DNA from: Spirogloea muscicola
Taxonomy: Eukaryota; Streptophyta; Zygnematophyceae; Spirogloeales; Spirogloeaceae
DNA length: 19,447 bases
Assembly: GCA_009602725.1 (NCBI GenBank)
Contig: WELB01000153.1
Location: 63,098-82,544, forward strand
Reading direction: 5' to 3'
The translations under genes were made by a program, and so were the position numbers. The stretch's first letter is position 1, and each line of letters starts with the position of its first letter. The notes beneath the pieces were generated by a model. That model saw nothing but the letters and a program-made list of their open reading frames with translations, had not been told where the DNA came from and did not search any database. This document shows, in pieces, positions 19,360-19,447 of the stretch.

Positions 19360-19447
19360 CTTCCCCTGGCCCCCTTCTCGTACTCTGTTCATTCTTTTTC
19401 GGGCTGGTTGTTCCAGCCCCTATTCTCAATGGGCGAGCACTTTCTTC
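19360..19447 (+). repeat. Dispersed repeat copy, cut by window end
   Basis: A forward copy closely matching 14464-14565: CCCCTGGCCCCCTTCTCG, TTCATTCTTTTTCGGGCTGG, TTGTTCCAGCCCCTATTC, TCAATGGGCGAGC and CACTTTCTTC. It continues past the right edge. It shows that the family flanks both sides of BCKDHB. Confidence 0.85.

Overview
The window looks like nuclear DNA of a green plant-lineage eukaryote, most likely a microalga (Viridiplantae; Trebouxiophyceae is only a guess). The genes are intron-rich with GT-AG borders, many of them GTGAGC donors. The recognisable proteins resemble land-plant versions (TRAPPC11, BCKDH E1-beta, a Tudor/ENT protein). One gene encodes a secreted cysteine-rich protein with a long Pro/Ala tail, a composition typical of algal wall glycoproteins. 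There is no sign of bacterial operons, CRISPR arrays, tRNA or rRNA.

Layout. 1-443: GC-rich left edge, unresolved. 444-2403 (+): secreted Cys-rich/Pro-rich protein of unknown function, about five exons. 2404-2871: short convergent intergenic gap. 8563-2872 (-): near-complete TRAPPC11 (TRAPP vesicle-tethering complex subunit), 11 coding exons that I could join in frame to about 1159 residues. 8686-9726: dispersed repeats. 9727-10311: no gene seen; contains a 51-bp tandem duplication. 11554-10312 (-): plant Tudor/Agenet plus ENT-domain protein in two exons, with one in-frame TAG at codon 46. 11693-12025 (+): doubtful GC-rich ORF that may be a first exon cut by an N. 12060-14990: almost 3 kb of the same repeat family in both orientations. 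15005-18425 (+): mitochondrial branched-chain 2-oxoacid dehydrogenase E1-beta (BCKDHB), 13 exons. 18426-19359: no convincing gene. 19360-19447: another repeat copy running off the end.

The genes have unrelated housekeeping jobs (Golgi/ER trafficking, chromatin reading, branched-chain amino-acid catabolism, cell surface) and show no sign of working as one system. The most unusual items are a dispersed repeat family with a GGGCTG/CAGCCC hairpin core filling the gaps between genes, the premature TAG in an otherwise intact Tudor/ENT gene, three single Ns each just inside a GC-rich first exon (probably collapsed assembly gaps), a GC-AG intron, and a possible in-frame cassette exon in BCKDHB. Comparisons to protein families are from memory of family sequences; no search was run.
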